Assembly: GCA_023246985.1 (NCBI GenBank)
Contig: JAHFHJ010000064.1
Coordinates: 1 to 7,944 of the forward strand
DNA length: 7,944 nucleotides
Reading direction: 5' to 3'
From: Candidatus Omnitrophota bacterium
GTDB lineage: Bacteria; Omnitrophota; Omnitrophia; Omnitrophales; Aquincolibacteriaceae
The notes below the pieces were generated by a model. That model worked only from the letters and a program-made list of their open reading frames with translations, was not told where the DNA came from and searched no databases. Shown piece by piece: positions 1 to 6,258 of this stretch. Each line of letters opens with the position of its first letter. Within the stretch, counting starts at the first letter, position 1. Both the position numbers and the translations under genes were made by a program.

Positions 1-1019
1 TGAAGATCGATCTTAAAACCCCCGAAGCGGCATTCGCGCTCAAGGTGATCCAATGCGCCTCGGAGCTAGCGCGTCTCATTCGTACCGAAGCCTCCGTCAA
101 ATCCATCCTCAAGCAGGACCATTCTCCCGTGACGCTCGCGGATATGGGAATTCAAGCGATCGCCGGAGGACTTCTGGAACATTATTTCCCCGAGGCGGCG
201 CTGGTGGGTGAAGAGGATTCGGATCATCTCAGGTCCGCGGAGGGCGCCGAGGATCTGGAAAAGATCACCGGTTATGTCCGTGCCTTTCTGCCTCATGCAA
301 GACCTGAAAGGATCTGCCGGTGGATCGATCGCGGAAAGGGGAAGCCCTTCGGATCCTTTTGGACGCTGGATCCGATCGACGGGACCCAAGGATTCCTGCG
401 CGGAGGACAATACGCAACCGCCTTGGCGCTCATTCAGGATGGGAAGGTCGTGTTAGCGGCGCTGGGGTGTCCGGAGCTGGAGCTTCCGGAGCACGCGGCG
501 CTGGGGCGGGGGGTTGGAATCCTTGCGGCGCGCGGCCGCGGATGCTGGGGCGCTTCTCTCGGGCATTTGAAAGATCCCAAACGGTGGGTGCGTCTCGAAG
601 TTTCAAAATGCAGCGATGTTTCTCAAGCCCGCGTTCTGGACTCTTTTGACCCGGAGTATAAGCATGACGAGAAAAATCAGCGCGTCCGGGAGATCCTGGG
701 AATTCAGTCCGGACCGATCGTGCTCGACAGTCTGGCGAAACAGGCCGTGCTCGCTTCGGGAGGCGCCGAGATCTTTTTCAGAACGGTTCCGCGCAAGGAG
801 CCGGGACATCGTGAAAAGATATGGGATGTCGCGGCCGGGGCCTTGGCCGTTGAAGAAGCGGGCGGTTGTGTGACGGACTTGGAAGGACGGGAACTTGATT
901 TTAACGCCGGGGTAACGCTTGCGCGGAATCCCGGACTGGTGGCCACCAACGGTTTCTTACATCCCCCCGTTCTTGAGGCGCTTCAGCGGGCGGCGCGGCC
1001 GCGACGCTCGCCGCTTTAA
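1..1019 (+). CDS. 3'(2'),5'-bisphosphate nucleotidase, HAL2/SAL1-like (5' end at window edge)
   Basis: Member of the inositol monophosphatase-like, lithium-sensitive, Mg-dependent phosphatase superfamily. It most likely removes the 3' phosphate from adenosine 3',5'-bisphosphate (PAP), a by-product of sulfate assimilation and sulfotransfer, or from PAPS; cytosolic. Counting from an internal GTG at 45, the metal-site motifs are GEED (residues 55-58), DPIDGT (109-114) and the late WD (260-261) followed by AAG and VEEAGG. The early SPVTLAD, the FLRGGQYA segment after DPIDGT, and the DSLAKQ and REKIWD stretches match the eukaryote-like HAL2/SAL1 branch better than short E. coli-type CysQ. The frame is open upstream to position 3 (KIDLKTPEAAFALK), and bases 1-2 are TG, so the true start may be an ATG whose A lies just outside the window; the GTG at 45 would cut into the first helix. 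Family assignment is strong; the exact substrate is inferred. Confidence 0.88.
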   Translation, partial: KIDLKTPEAAFALKVIQCASELARLIRTEASVKSILKQDHSPVTLADMGIQAIAGGLLEHYFPEAALVGEEDSDHLRSAEGAEDLEKITGYVRAFLPHARPERICRWIDRGKGKPFGSFWTLDPIDGTQGFLRGGQYATALALIQDGKVVLAALGCPELELPEHAALGRGVGILAARGRGCWGASLGHLKDPKRWVRLEVSKCSDVSQARVLDSFDPEYKHDEKNQRVREILGIQSGPIVLDSLAKQAVLASGGAEIFFRTVPRKEPGHREKIWDVAAGALAVEEAGGCVTDLEGRELDFNAGVTLARNPGLVATNGFLHPPVLEALQRAARPRRSPL

Positions 1020-1040
1020 CCCCTTAGTCCCAATACCTAT

Positions 1041-1063
1041 CGATTTTCGCGAAGCGGAAATCG
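1041..1063 (+). other. Strong 10-bp hairpin downstream of the nucleotidase gene
   Basis: The arms 1041-1050 (CGATTTTCGC) and 1054-1063 (GCGGAAATCG) pair over 10 positions with one T-G (U-G in RNA) wobble around a GAA loop. It begins 21 bp after the nucleotidase stop codon. No T-tract follows, so it is not a canonical intrinsic terminator. It could protect the mRNA 3' end, be a REP-like palindromic element, or form part of a terminator with the GC-rich repeats that follow. The fold is seen directly; the role is unknown. Confidence 0.55.
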
Positions 1064-1108
1064 GGGCAACCCCAACTACCCTTTATGTAAAAAAATTCAA
1101 AGTTGGGG
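1063..1108 (+). repeat. Two competing GC-rich inverted repeats
   Basis: GGGG (1063-1066) can pair with CCCC (1070-1073) across CAA. The same C run, as CCCCAACT (1070-1077), can instead pair over 8 bp with AGTTGGGG (1101-1108) across a 23-nt loop holding a run of A. The two pairings exclude each other, and the first shares G1063 with the upstream hairpin. This could be degenerate repeat DNA or an RNA switch; nothing in the sequence decides between them. Confidence 0.4.
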
Positions 1109-1113
1109 GTAGC

Positions 1114-1137
1114 ATTTGAAATCTCAAATTTGAAATC
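1114..1137 (+). repeat. 10-bp direct repeat ATTTGAAATC, two copies 14 bp apart
   Basis: ATTTGAAATC occurs at 1114-1123 and again at 1128-1137, separated by TCAA. The junction contains the palindrome CAAATTTG (1125-1132). It lies between the nucleotidase gene and the EAL gene, about 57 bp upstream of the -10-like box. It could be a tandem operator upstream of the EAL gene or low-complexity intergenic DNA. Confidence 0.45.
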
Positions 1138-1193
1138 GTTGCGGTGGCGTACCCCGTTTTTGAAGTTCCCTGGTATTTTCCGGAAGGGTCATG

Positions 1194-1199
1194 TATACT
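1194..1199 (+). promoter_or_regulatory. Possible -10 box (TATACT) for the EAL gene
   Basis: TATACT differs from the sigma-70 consensus TATAAT at one base and has TG immediately upstream (1192-1193). The 17-bp-spaced -35 position (1171-1176, TGGTAT) is poor. Transcription would start near 1206, leaving a leader of about 34 nt before the ATG at 1240. If it is real, it shows that the open frame before 1240 is not coding. Confidence 0.35.
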
Positions 1200-1239
1200 C
1201 CCCCCGGCTTTTTCAACAAAAATCCAACGGGAAAAAAAT

Positions 1240-1986
1240 ATGCCGTTTCATTTCAACTTTTTTAAAAAACAACGGGCCGAATTCAAGAATCCCATTCATT
1301 CCGTTTACCAGCCGATCGTGGATATCGCGACGGGGGACATCATCGGATATGAAGCGCTTGCCCGCAGCGATAAGGAGATGCCCGCGGAAATGTTCCGCCG
1401 GTCCTACGAACAGGGAACCGTGATCCCGCTCGATTTTCATTGTCTAGAATCTTCCATCAAGGTCCTTCCGGAACTCCAGCCGGACCAGTGCCTTTTTCTC
1501 AATATCGAGCCGCTGACGCTCGAGCAGGCTTTTTCGAAAGGGAAAGAGGGCGAGGAGTTCCTGAAGGGATTGAAGGCCTATACGCACAAGATCGTTTTTG
1601 AGCTGACCGAGGGCGTGAAGAAGTCCGATTTTTCGTTCATCCAGCGCGGCGTGGAATTCATCCGGGTTTTTGGTTACCGGTTCGCCCTGGATGATATTGA
1701 CGATGTCAGCACCAAGACTTCCCAGCTCGCCTCGCTCAGGCCGGATTTTCTGAAAATCGATCTGCAGCTCGTTCAGGGAATCGCGGGGAATTATCTGAAC
1801 CAGCAGATCATCCGTGAGATGGTGCATCTGGGCCGCATGAACGGGGCCGAGATGATCGCCGAGGGCGTCGAACGCTCCTCCGATCTTGATTTTATCCGCA
1901 ACATGGGAATCCGCTACGGCCAGGGATTCTTTTTCGCCAAGCCCGCCAAGGAATTGATCTTTGCTCTCCAGCTTCCGAAAGAATAG
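1240..1986 (+). CDS. Stand-alone EAL-domain c-di-GMP phosphodiesterase
   Basis: A 248-residue protein that is essentially one EAL domain, without GGDEF, sensory, signal-peptide or membrane segments; it should hydrolyse c-di-GMP to pGpG in the cytoplasm. Expected catalytic or metal residues are present: EAL with E38, N88 (LFLNIEP), E121 (FELTE), D151-D152, K172 (FLKID), E208 (AEGVE) and Q228 (GQGFFFAKP). Loop 6, normally DDFGTGYSS, is replaced by DDIDDVST, which lacks the glycines linked to dimerisation and metal positioning, so activity may be reduced. The ATG at 1240 follows an ACGGGA-like ribosome binding site; the frame is open back to a GTG at 1144, but that extension looks non-coding and holds the -10-like box. 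The short basic, phenylalanine-rich N-terminus (MPFHFNFFKKQR) may be a docking tail. It converges on the PilZ gene, forming an eraser/reader neighbourhood. Confidence 0.9.
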   Translation: MPFHFNFFKKQRAEFKNPIHSVYQPIVDIATGDIIGYEALARSDKEMPAEMFRRSYEQGTVIPLDFHCLESSIKVLPELQPDQCLFLNIEPLTLEQAFSKGKEGEEFLKGLKAYTHKIVFELTEGVKKSDFSFIQRGVEFIRVFGYRFALDDIDDVSTKTSQLASLRPDFLKIDLQLVQGIAGNYLNQQIIREMVHLGRMNGAEMIAEGVERSSDLDFIRNMGIRYGQGFFFAKPAKELIFALQLPKE

Positions 1987-2002
1987 AAGAAGGCAAGCGG
2001 CC

Positions 2003-2044
2003 TGAGACGATAGACTTGAGACGATAGACTTGAGACGATAGACT
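2003..2044. repeat. Three perfect tandem copies of a 14-bp unit
   Basis: The unit TGAGACGATAGACT occurs without mismatch at 2003-2016, 2017-2030 and 2031-2044, in the convergent spacer between the EAL and PilZ genes. Perfect identity suggests recent expansion by slippage, and copy number may vary between strains. The last copy also forms a 6-bp inverted repeat with the flank: CTTGAG (2029-2034) and CTCAAG (2043-2048) around an 8-nt loop. There is no T-tract, so it is not a typical terminator. Confidence 0.8.
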
Positions 2045-2053
2045 CAAGCCCCG

Positions 2054-2093
2054 ATCTCCCGGGCGGTGCCTCTGGTTTTTAAAAAGGGGAGAT
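2054..2093. terminator. Weak inverted repeat in the convergent spacer, possible bidirectional terminator
   Basis: ATCTCCC (2054-2060) is complementary to GGGAGAT (2087-2093), with a 26-nt loop containing TTTTTAAAAA (2076-2085). It sits just before the stop codon of the minus-strand PilZ gene and after the plus-strand EAL gene, where a shared terminator would be expected. The long loop and lack of a proper T-tract on either side make this a weak call. Confidence 0.2.
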
Positions 2094-2098
2094 GGCTC

Positions 2099-2542
2099 TC
2101 AGCTCAAGAGGTTCATCGCTTGAGCGAAATCTTCGGCGTGGCGGTCCACCCACAGCTGTGCCGCTTCCTCCTCCGAGAGTTGTCGTCCTCTGAGGAGTGA
2201 CAGCTTTTCGCAGAACTCGCGGATCCTGAGAATCTCTTCGGCGAGTTTGGCGCGGAACGCGCTTATGGAATTCTCGAAGCAGACGCCGGTCTTAAATAGT
2301 CCCGTAGGAGCGTCTTTTTCGGAGTGCGCGACATGGCCTTTTATTTTGAAGAGCTGTTTTTCGACGGGGATGGAGAGCTCGAGATGCGTACCCTTAGGGA
2401 TCGATTCGGGCCAGAAGAACGTCAACCCGCCCTGCGACAGATCTTCGGCGCGTGAATTCACGGAGGTTTTGTTTTCGACCCGGGTGAGTTGGATCGGGAT
2501 CTTGATCGGATGCCTGAAAAATTTCCGTTGCTCATTTTCCAT
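2099..2542 (-). CDS. PilZ-domain c-di-GMP-binding protein
   Basis: A 147-residue cytosolic protein read on the minus strand. The N-terminal PilZ domain (about residues 5-95) has both c-di-GMP-binding signatures: RKFFR (RxxxR, residues 6-10) and DLSQGG ([D/N]xSxxG, residues 34-39), followed by beta strands ending in GVCFE. After it comes a predicted helical tail (about 93-147) with a charged pattern, SEEEAAQLWVDRHAEDF, which I do not recognise as a named domain. ATG 2542 (MENEQRKFF) is preferred: it places RxxxR at the usual distance from the N-terminus, and a TATAAT box lies immediately upstream. The frame is open further, to 2578 (MEKMNLWV) and 2635, and those starts cannot be excluded. It probably acts as a single-domain effector. 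The convergent EAL phosphodiesterase would lower the ligand it senses. The target process (motility, polysaccharide or other) is not shown. Confidence 0.87.
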   Translation of the reverse strand: MENEQRKFFRHPIKIPIQLTRVENKTSVNSRAEDLSQGGLTFFWPESIPKGTHLELSIPVEKQLFKIKGHVAHSEKDAPTGLFKTGVCFENSISAFRAKLAEEILRIREFCEKLSLLRGRQLSEEEAAQLWVDRHAEDFAQAMNLLS

Positions 2543-2549
2543 GTTCCAA

Positions 2550-2577
2550 ATTATAACCCATAAATTCATTTTTTCCA
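2550..2577 (-). promoter_or_regulatory. Putative promoter for the PilZ gene
   Basis: Read on the minus strand, a perfect TATAAT occupies 2555 to 2550 and a 4-of-6 match to TTGACA (TGGAAA) occupies 2577 to 2572, with a 16-bp spacer. Transcription would start around 2543, almost at the ATG at 2542, implying a leaderless or nearly leaderless mRNA if this start and this promoter are both correct. Confidence 0.45.
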
Positions 2578-2596
2578 TAGAAAGGCTTCTTTTTTG

Positions 2597-2602
2597 TATA
2601 AT
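2597..2602 (+). promoter_or_regulatory. Putative -10 box (TATAAT) for the helicase-nuclease operon
   Basis: A perfect TATAAT lies 76 bp upstream of the ATG at 2679; the best -35 candidate at a 17-bp spacer (2574-2579, TCCATA) is poor. It stands back to back with the PilZ promoter, so the two would share the stretch around 2572-2580. The transcript leader would be about 70 nt. Confidence 0.45.
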
Positions 2603-2678
2603 GCGCGCTGTTGACTCAATTTTCTTGAAACGCATGAAAATATTCGACTAATCAAAAGAGAGCAATAACGATCAATTT

Positions 2679-5600
2679 ATGGCGCTCACCCAGACTCAAA
2701 AAAGGGCGGTTCAAGCGGTTGATAAAAATATGCTTGTGTCCGCCGGAGCCGGGACCGGCAAGACCCGGGTTCTGGTTGAGAGGATCCTTCATCTTCTCAA
2801 AAGTCAAAGGGCTGCGGTCACGGAGCTTCTCGTATTGACCTTCACGGAAAAGGCGGCGAATGAGATCAAGACCCGGCTTTCCAACAGCTTTCGCGAGCTG
2901 GGTCTTGAACGGCCTCGGCAGGACCTTGAAAAAGCCGCGATTTCCACCTTCCATAGCTTTGCATCGCGCCTTTTGAAAGAGCATCCGATCGAAGCAGGCG
3001 TCGATCCGGATTTCCGCGTGATTGAGACGGAACAGTCCGGGCTTCTCAAAGAAGAAGCGATGAACGAGACGTTTGCCAAGCTCTACGAAGACAAAAACGA
3101 GGCGTTTGAAATCCTGACGGTTTATGGCGAAGAGGCCGTGCGCGCCGGCATTTTCAAGGTCTTCCATGCGGCGCGGCATGAGGGGAAAAGTCTCCGGGAT
3201 TTTTTTGACGAGAGTCGGATCCGGGAACAAGCGGCCTGCGAAAAAAAGGAAGAGGCCTTGCCGCGCGAGGCCGAGGCGCTGAGGGCGAGGCTCGAAGCGA
3301 TTGACGCCGAGGGCTGGGAGCGATTCCTCGGCCACCAGCCATGGAACTGGAAGACCTTCCGGAATTTCAAAGTGTGGAGCCGGCTTTACAAAGGAAAACG
3401 CAAGGCGGGGTGGAAAGAGTGGCGCGCTCTTTTGGAGGATCTTGCGGCGCTTCGGATCGTTCCCCTTGCGGCTCCCCGGAAAGAAAAATTCGAGCAAGCA
3501 GCGCTCGTCTTTGAAACAATTTATAGCGCTCTGAAGAAAGAAAAAGGTTTTCTGGATTTTGATGATCTTCAAATGAAGGCCGTGGGGCTTTTTCGGGGGC
3601 AGCCACCGGCGCTTCAAAAACTTCGGGAGCGGTACCAGCGGACATTTAAATTCATCCTGGTCGATGAATTCCAGGATACGAACTTTCTTCAGATGGAATT
3701 CGTCGAACTGCTTTCCTCCGGGAAGAACCTTTTCATGGTGGGGGATTACAAACAGTCGATCTACGGGTTTCGCGGCGCGGCCCCGGAGATCTTTCTTGAA
3801 AAAGACAGGCTTTACGGTCGAGGATCGGAAGGAGAACGAATCCTTCTGACGGAGAGTTTCCGCAGCGTCCCTCCGGTGATTGATTTCGTGAATCAGTTTT
3901 TCCAAACGCTTTGGGCGGAAGATGCTTTTCCTTTTGAGCCGTTGGTCGCGGGCGCCCCACAGACGCCGGGCGTCCGTCACAGACCCCCGGTCCCCCTGCC
4001 GGTTCATTGCGCCAAAGATGAAATGGGGGCCGTCTTGGTGACCGTTGATGAAAAGGAAATAAAAACCAAGGCGGCGTCTACGGAGCCGCCGGAAGAGACG
4101 GCGGTCGAGGTGCTTGTGACCGGGCTGAAAGAAGGGGAGGACATGCGTTACGCTCGTTTACGCGAGGCCCGGGGGATCGCGGCGCGGATCCGGGAGCTCC
4201 ACGAAAAAGAAAATATCCCCTACGGCGATATCGCGGTTCTTTTTCAGGCCATGACCTTGAGCGGGATCTTCGAAGACGCGTTCAAATCGGCGGGAGTGCC
4301 TTATTTGATCGTCGCGGGCCGCGGATTTTATGAACAGCCCGAGATCCAGGATATGATGAGCTGTCTCGCGCACCTGGAGCGCCCCTGGGCGGATATCCCC
4401 CTCGCCGCGACGCTCCGATCGCCGCTTTTTCATATCACGGACGACACGCTTTTCTGGTTATCCCGGCATGCTAAAAAAGAAAATGAGGAAGCGCCGCTGG
4501 AGCGCGCCTTGAAAGATCTGGAACGCCTTCAGGAGATTCTTCCCGAACAACGAAGGAAACTGGAAAGTTTTTTGAAGCGCGCGCAGGGATGGATCGAAAT
4601 GAAGGATCGCGTCCCGCTTTCGGAGTTGATCGACAAGATTCTCGCGGATACGGGTTATGAGCTTTCGGTGTTGATGGACCCGAAAGGCGCGCGGCGTTAC
4701 GCGAATCTTAAAAAACTCATTGCCATGGTACGGGAATACGAAACCTTCGAGCGGATGCCCGTCGCGGCTTTTTTGAATATTCTCAAGCGTCTCAAGGCGC
4801 AGGAAGTTCGCGAGTCCGAAGCTTCGATGACGCTTGAGACGGGCGCGGAAGCGGTGCGCATGATGAGCGTGCACGCGGCCAAAGGGCTCGAATTCCCGGT
4901 CGTGTTCGTGGCGGATATGGGACATCGGGCATCACGCTCCGATTCGAAGACGGTGATCGCGCACGCGGCGGCGGGTTTCGCCATGCAGGTGCCCGAGGAG
5001 GAGTCCCGGGAAATGCAGGAGCCTTATTTTTTCCGGCGGGTGGATCTTCAGATCGCGAAGCGCGAGGAGGAAGAACGGAAGCGTCTTTTTTACGTGGCGG
5101 TGACGCGCGCGAAGTCGCGGCTTTTCTTAAGCGGGGTTCATAAGAAAAAGAAAAAAACAAAAGAGACTTTCCGTGAAATGACTTCCTGGATGGATTGGGT
5201 CATGGCGATCTGCGAGGGGACGCCGGTCCTTGCCCGGGATTCTCTCAAAGGGGTGACGCGGACCGCCCCCATTTCCGCGAGGCGGGAATGGATAGGTATG
5301 GGGACGGTTAAAATGGTTCTCGACCCGTGTTTTTGGGCAGGACCCCGCGGCGAAGTCACGGACGATTTTCACGACCAGGTAGAGCATCTCATCAAAAATA
5401 GAGAATATCCTACGGCGGTTGAAACGAAGCCCGCGTCCCGAGTCCCGCCCGCCCGCCGGCAGTCGGGAGGAAGTTCCGCGGTATCCCGGATGATCGACCT
5501 GCCCGTTTCAGCGTATGTTCTTTTCCAGAGAAGTCCGGAGGAATTCTGGCGCGCCTATCAGATTGGATGGACGGTGGGGGAGAACGAATGGGCCGGAGAA

Positions 5601-6206
5601 GACGCCGTTTTTAGCGAAGACGAATTCCAAGCCTCCGATTTCGGTACGGCGATGCACGAATTTTTCGAGCACCTCGACTTTGCGCGGGCTGAGCCGGGGA
5701 TACGGCCGGAAGCGTTGGAACGGATCTTCGGCCGGTGGGGGGAAGCAGCCGTGCATCATGCTCGCAGGATCCTCTCGGATTTTCTGAGGCAGCCTGTTTT
5801 TCAACAACTGCGAAAAGCCCGACAGGTCAAGCGCGAGATCGACTTTGTGCTGAACGAACGACGCGGGCTTATTCACGGAAAGGCCGATGTTTTGTTTGAA
5901 GACGAACGGGGCGCGTGGCATATCCTCGATTACAAGACCGCCGCCGGCGATGAAGAGACCGCGCGCCAAAGCGCCTACGATCTTCAGCTGGAGATCTACG
6001 CTCTCGCGGCCGCGCGGATCCTGAAACTTCCGGTCCGTTCCGCGATCATTTATTATCTTAAGAACCAGAAAGCCGTAACGCTTCCGTTTCCTGCGGAAAA
6101 ATCCGGGGCTTTTTTTGACGGTCTTGAGAAAAAAATCCGTAATCTGCAGCAGAAGATCCTCGATTATTCGAACGAACGATTCACCCCCAGCAGTCCCCGG
6201 TGTTAA
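2679..6206 (+). CDS. AddA-type UvrD/RecB-family ATP-dependent helicase-nuclease
   Basis: A 1175-residue protein, near the usual AddA length, expected to unwind and degrade DNA ends during double-strand break repair. Helicase motifs in order: Q-motif LTQTQ (3-7), Walker A SAGAGTGKT (21-29), Ia LVLTFTEKAANEI (51-63), Ib STFHSF (89-94), Walker B ILVDEFQDT (326-334), III MVGDYKQSIYGFRGA (353-367), IV TESFRS (391-396), V VRMMSVHAAKGLEFP (726-740) and VI RLFYVAVTRAKSRL (802-815). A C-terminal RecB-like PD-(D/E)xK nuclease follows: H993 (GTAMHEFFE), D1070 (GKAD), D1084 and K1086 (DYKT), and QLEIY (1103-1107), so both activities look intact. A Pro/Arg/Gly/Ser linker (about 917-934), encoded by very GC-rich DNA, separates the two parts. 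ATG 2679 is the natural start, 12-15 residues ahead of motif I's strand; its ribosome binding site is weak. The usual partner AddB is absent on both sides: upstream is the divergent PilZ gene, downstream a phosphatase. I infer that AddB is elsewhere or replaced. Confidence 0.9.
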   Translation: MALTQTQKRAVQAVDKNMLVSAGAGTGKTRVLVERILHLLKSQRAAVTELLVLTFTEKAANEIKTRLSNSFRELGLERPRQDLEKAAISTFHSFASRLLKEHPIEAGVDPDFRVIETEQSGLLKEEAMNETFAKLYEDKNEAFEILTVYGEEAVRAGIFKVFHAARHEGKSLRDFFDESRIREQAACEKKEEALPREAEALRARLEAIDAEGWERFLGHQPWNWKTFRNFKVWSRLYKGKRKAGWKEWRALLEDLAALRIVPLAAPRKEKFEQAALVFETIYSALKKEKGFLDFDDLQMKAVGLFRGQPPALQKLRERYQRTFKFILVDEFQDTNFLQMEFVELLSSGKNLFMVGDYKQSIYGFRGAAPEIFLEKDRLYGRGSEGERILLTESFRSVPPVIDFVNQFFQTLWAEDAFPFEPLVAGAPQTPGVRHRPPVPLPVHCAKDEMGAVLVTVDEKEIKTKAASTEPPEETAVEVLVTGLKEGEDMRYARLREARGIAARIRELHEKENIPYGDIAVLFQAMTLSGIFEDAFKSAGVPYLIVAGRGFYEQPEIQDMMSCLAHLERPWADIPLAATLRSPLFHITDDTLFWLSRHAKKENEEAPLERALKDLERLQEILPEQRRKLESFLKRAQGWIEMKDRVPLSELIDKILADTGYELSVLMDPKGARRYANLKKLIAMVREYETFERMPVAAFLNILKRLKAQEVRESEASMTLETGAEAVRMMSVHAAKGLEFPVVFVADMGHRASRSDSKTVIAHAAAGFAMQVPEEESREMQEPYFFRRVDLQIAKREEEERKRLFYVAVTRAKSRLFLSGVHKKKKKTKETFREMTSWMDWVMAICEGTPVLARDSLKGVTRTAPISARREWIGMGTVKMVLDPCFWAGPRGEVTDDFHDQVEHLIKNREYPTAVETKPASRVPPARRQSGGSSAVSRMIDLPVSAYVLFQRSPEEFWRAYQIGWTVGENEWAGEDAVFSEDEFQASDFGTAMHEFFEHLDFARAEPGIRPEALERIFGRWGEAAVHHARRILSDFLRQPVFQQLRKARQVKREIDFVLNERRGLIHGKADVLFEDERGAWHILDYKTAAGDEETARQSAYDLQLEIYALAAARILKLPVRSAIIYYLKNQKAVTLPFPAEKSGAFFDGLEKKIRNLQQKILDYSNERFTPSSPRC
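5436..5468 (+). repeat. GC-rich palindrome-like stretch inside the helicase-nuclease gene
   Basis: TCCCGA (5436-5441) and TCGGGA (5463-5468) are exact inverted repeats flanking a run of CCCG units (5444-5455) and the palindrome GCCGGC (5455-5460). It is in frame and encodes part of the low-complexity linker between the helicase and nuclease regions. It resembles intergenic GC-rich palindromic elements more than typical coding sequence of this gene. Confidence 0.4.
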
Positions 6207-6227
6207 ATTTTCCGCCGGAAGACGGAT

Positions 6228-6258
6228 GCGTCCCGCCGCGTTTAACGCAAGCGGACGC
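6228..6258 (+). other. Imperfect hairpin between the helicase-nuclease and phosphatase genes
   Basis: GCGTCC (6228-6233) pairs with GGACGC (6253-6258); after a bulged C6234, GC (6235-6236) pairs with GC (6251-6252); past a small internal loop, GCGT (6238-6241) pairs with ACGC (6245-6248) around TTA. It lies in the 88-bp gap after the helicase stop. No T-tract follows, so read-through into the phosphatase gene is likely; the hairpin could serve as an mRNA processing or stabilising element. Confidence 0.4.

Noticed and set aside
1144..1239. GTG-started N-terminal extension of the EAL protein
   Set aside because: It has no ribosome binding site, contains the -10-like box, and the EAL fold needs nothing before the ATG at 1240.
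1103..1423. 106-codon plus-strand frame overlapping the EAL gene start
   Set aside because: Out of frame with the well-supported EAL gene and lacking recognisable features.
2003..2044. Tandem 14-bp repeat as a CRISPR array
   Set aside because: Units are 14 bp and directly abutting, with no spacers and no cas genes.
2634..2651. Five-codon frame (MKIFD) in the helicase leader as a possible leader peptide
   Set aside because: No ribosome binding site and no attenuator-like structure; too short to distinguish from chance.
2652..4007. 451-codon open frame on the minus strand opposite the start of the helicase-nuclease gene
   Set aside because: It lies wholly antisense to clear helicase motifs, shows no recognisable domain and has the biased composition of a shadow frame in GC-rich DNA.
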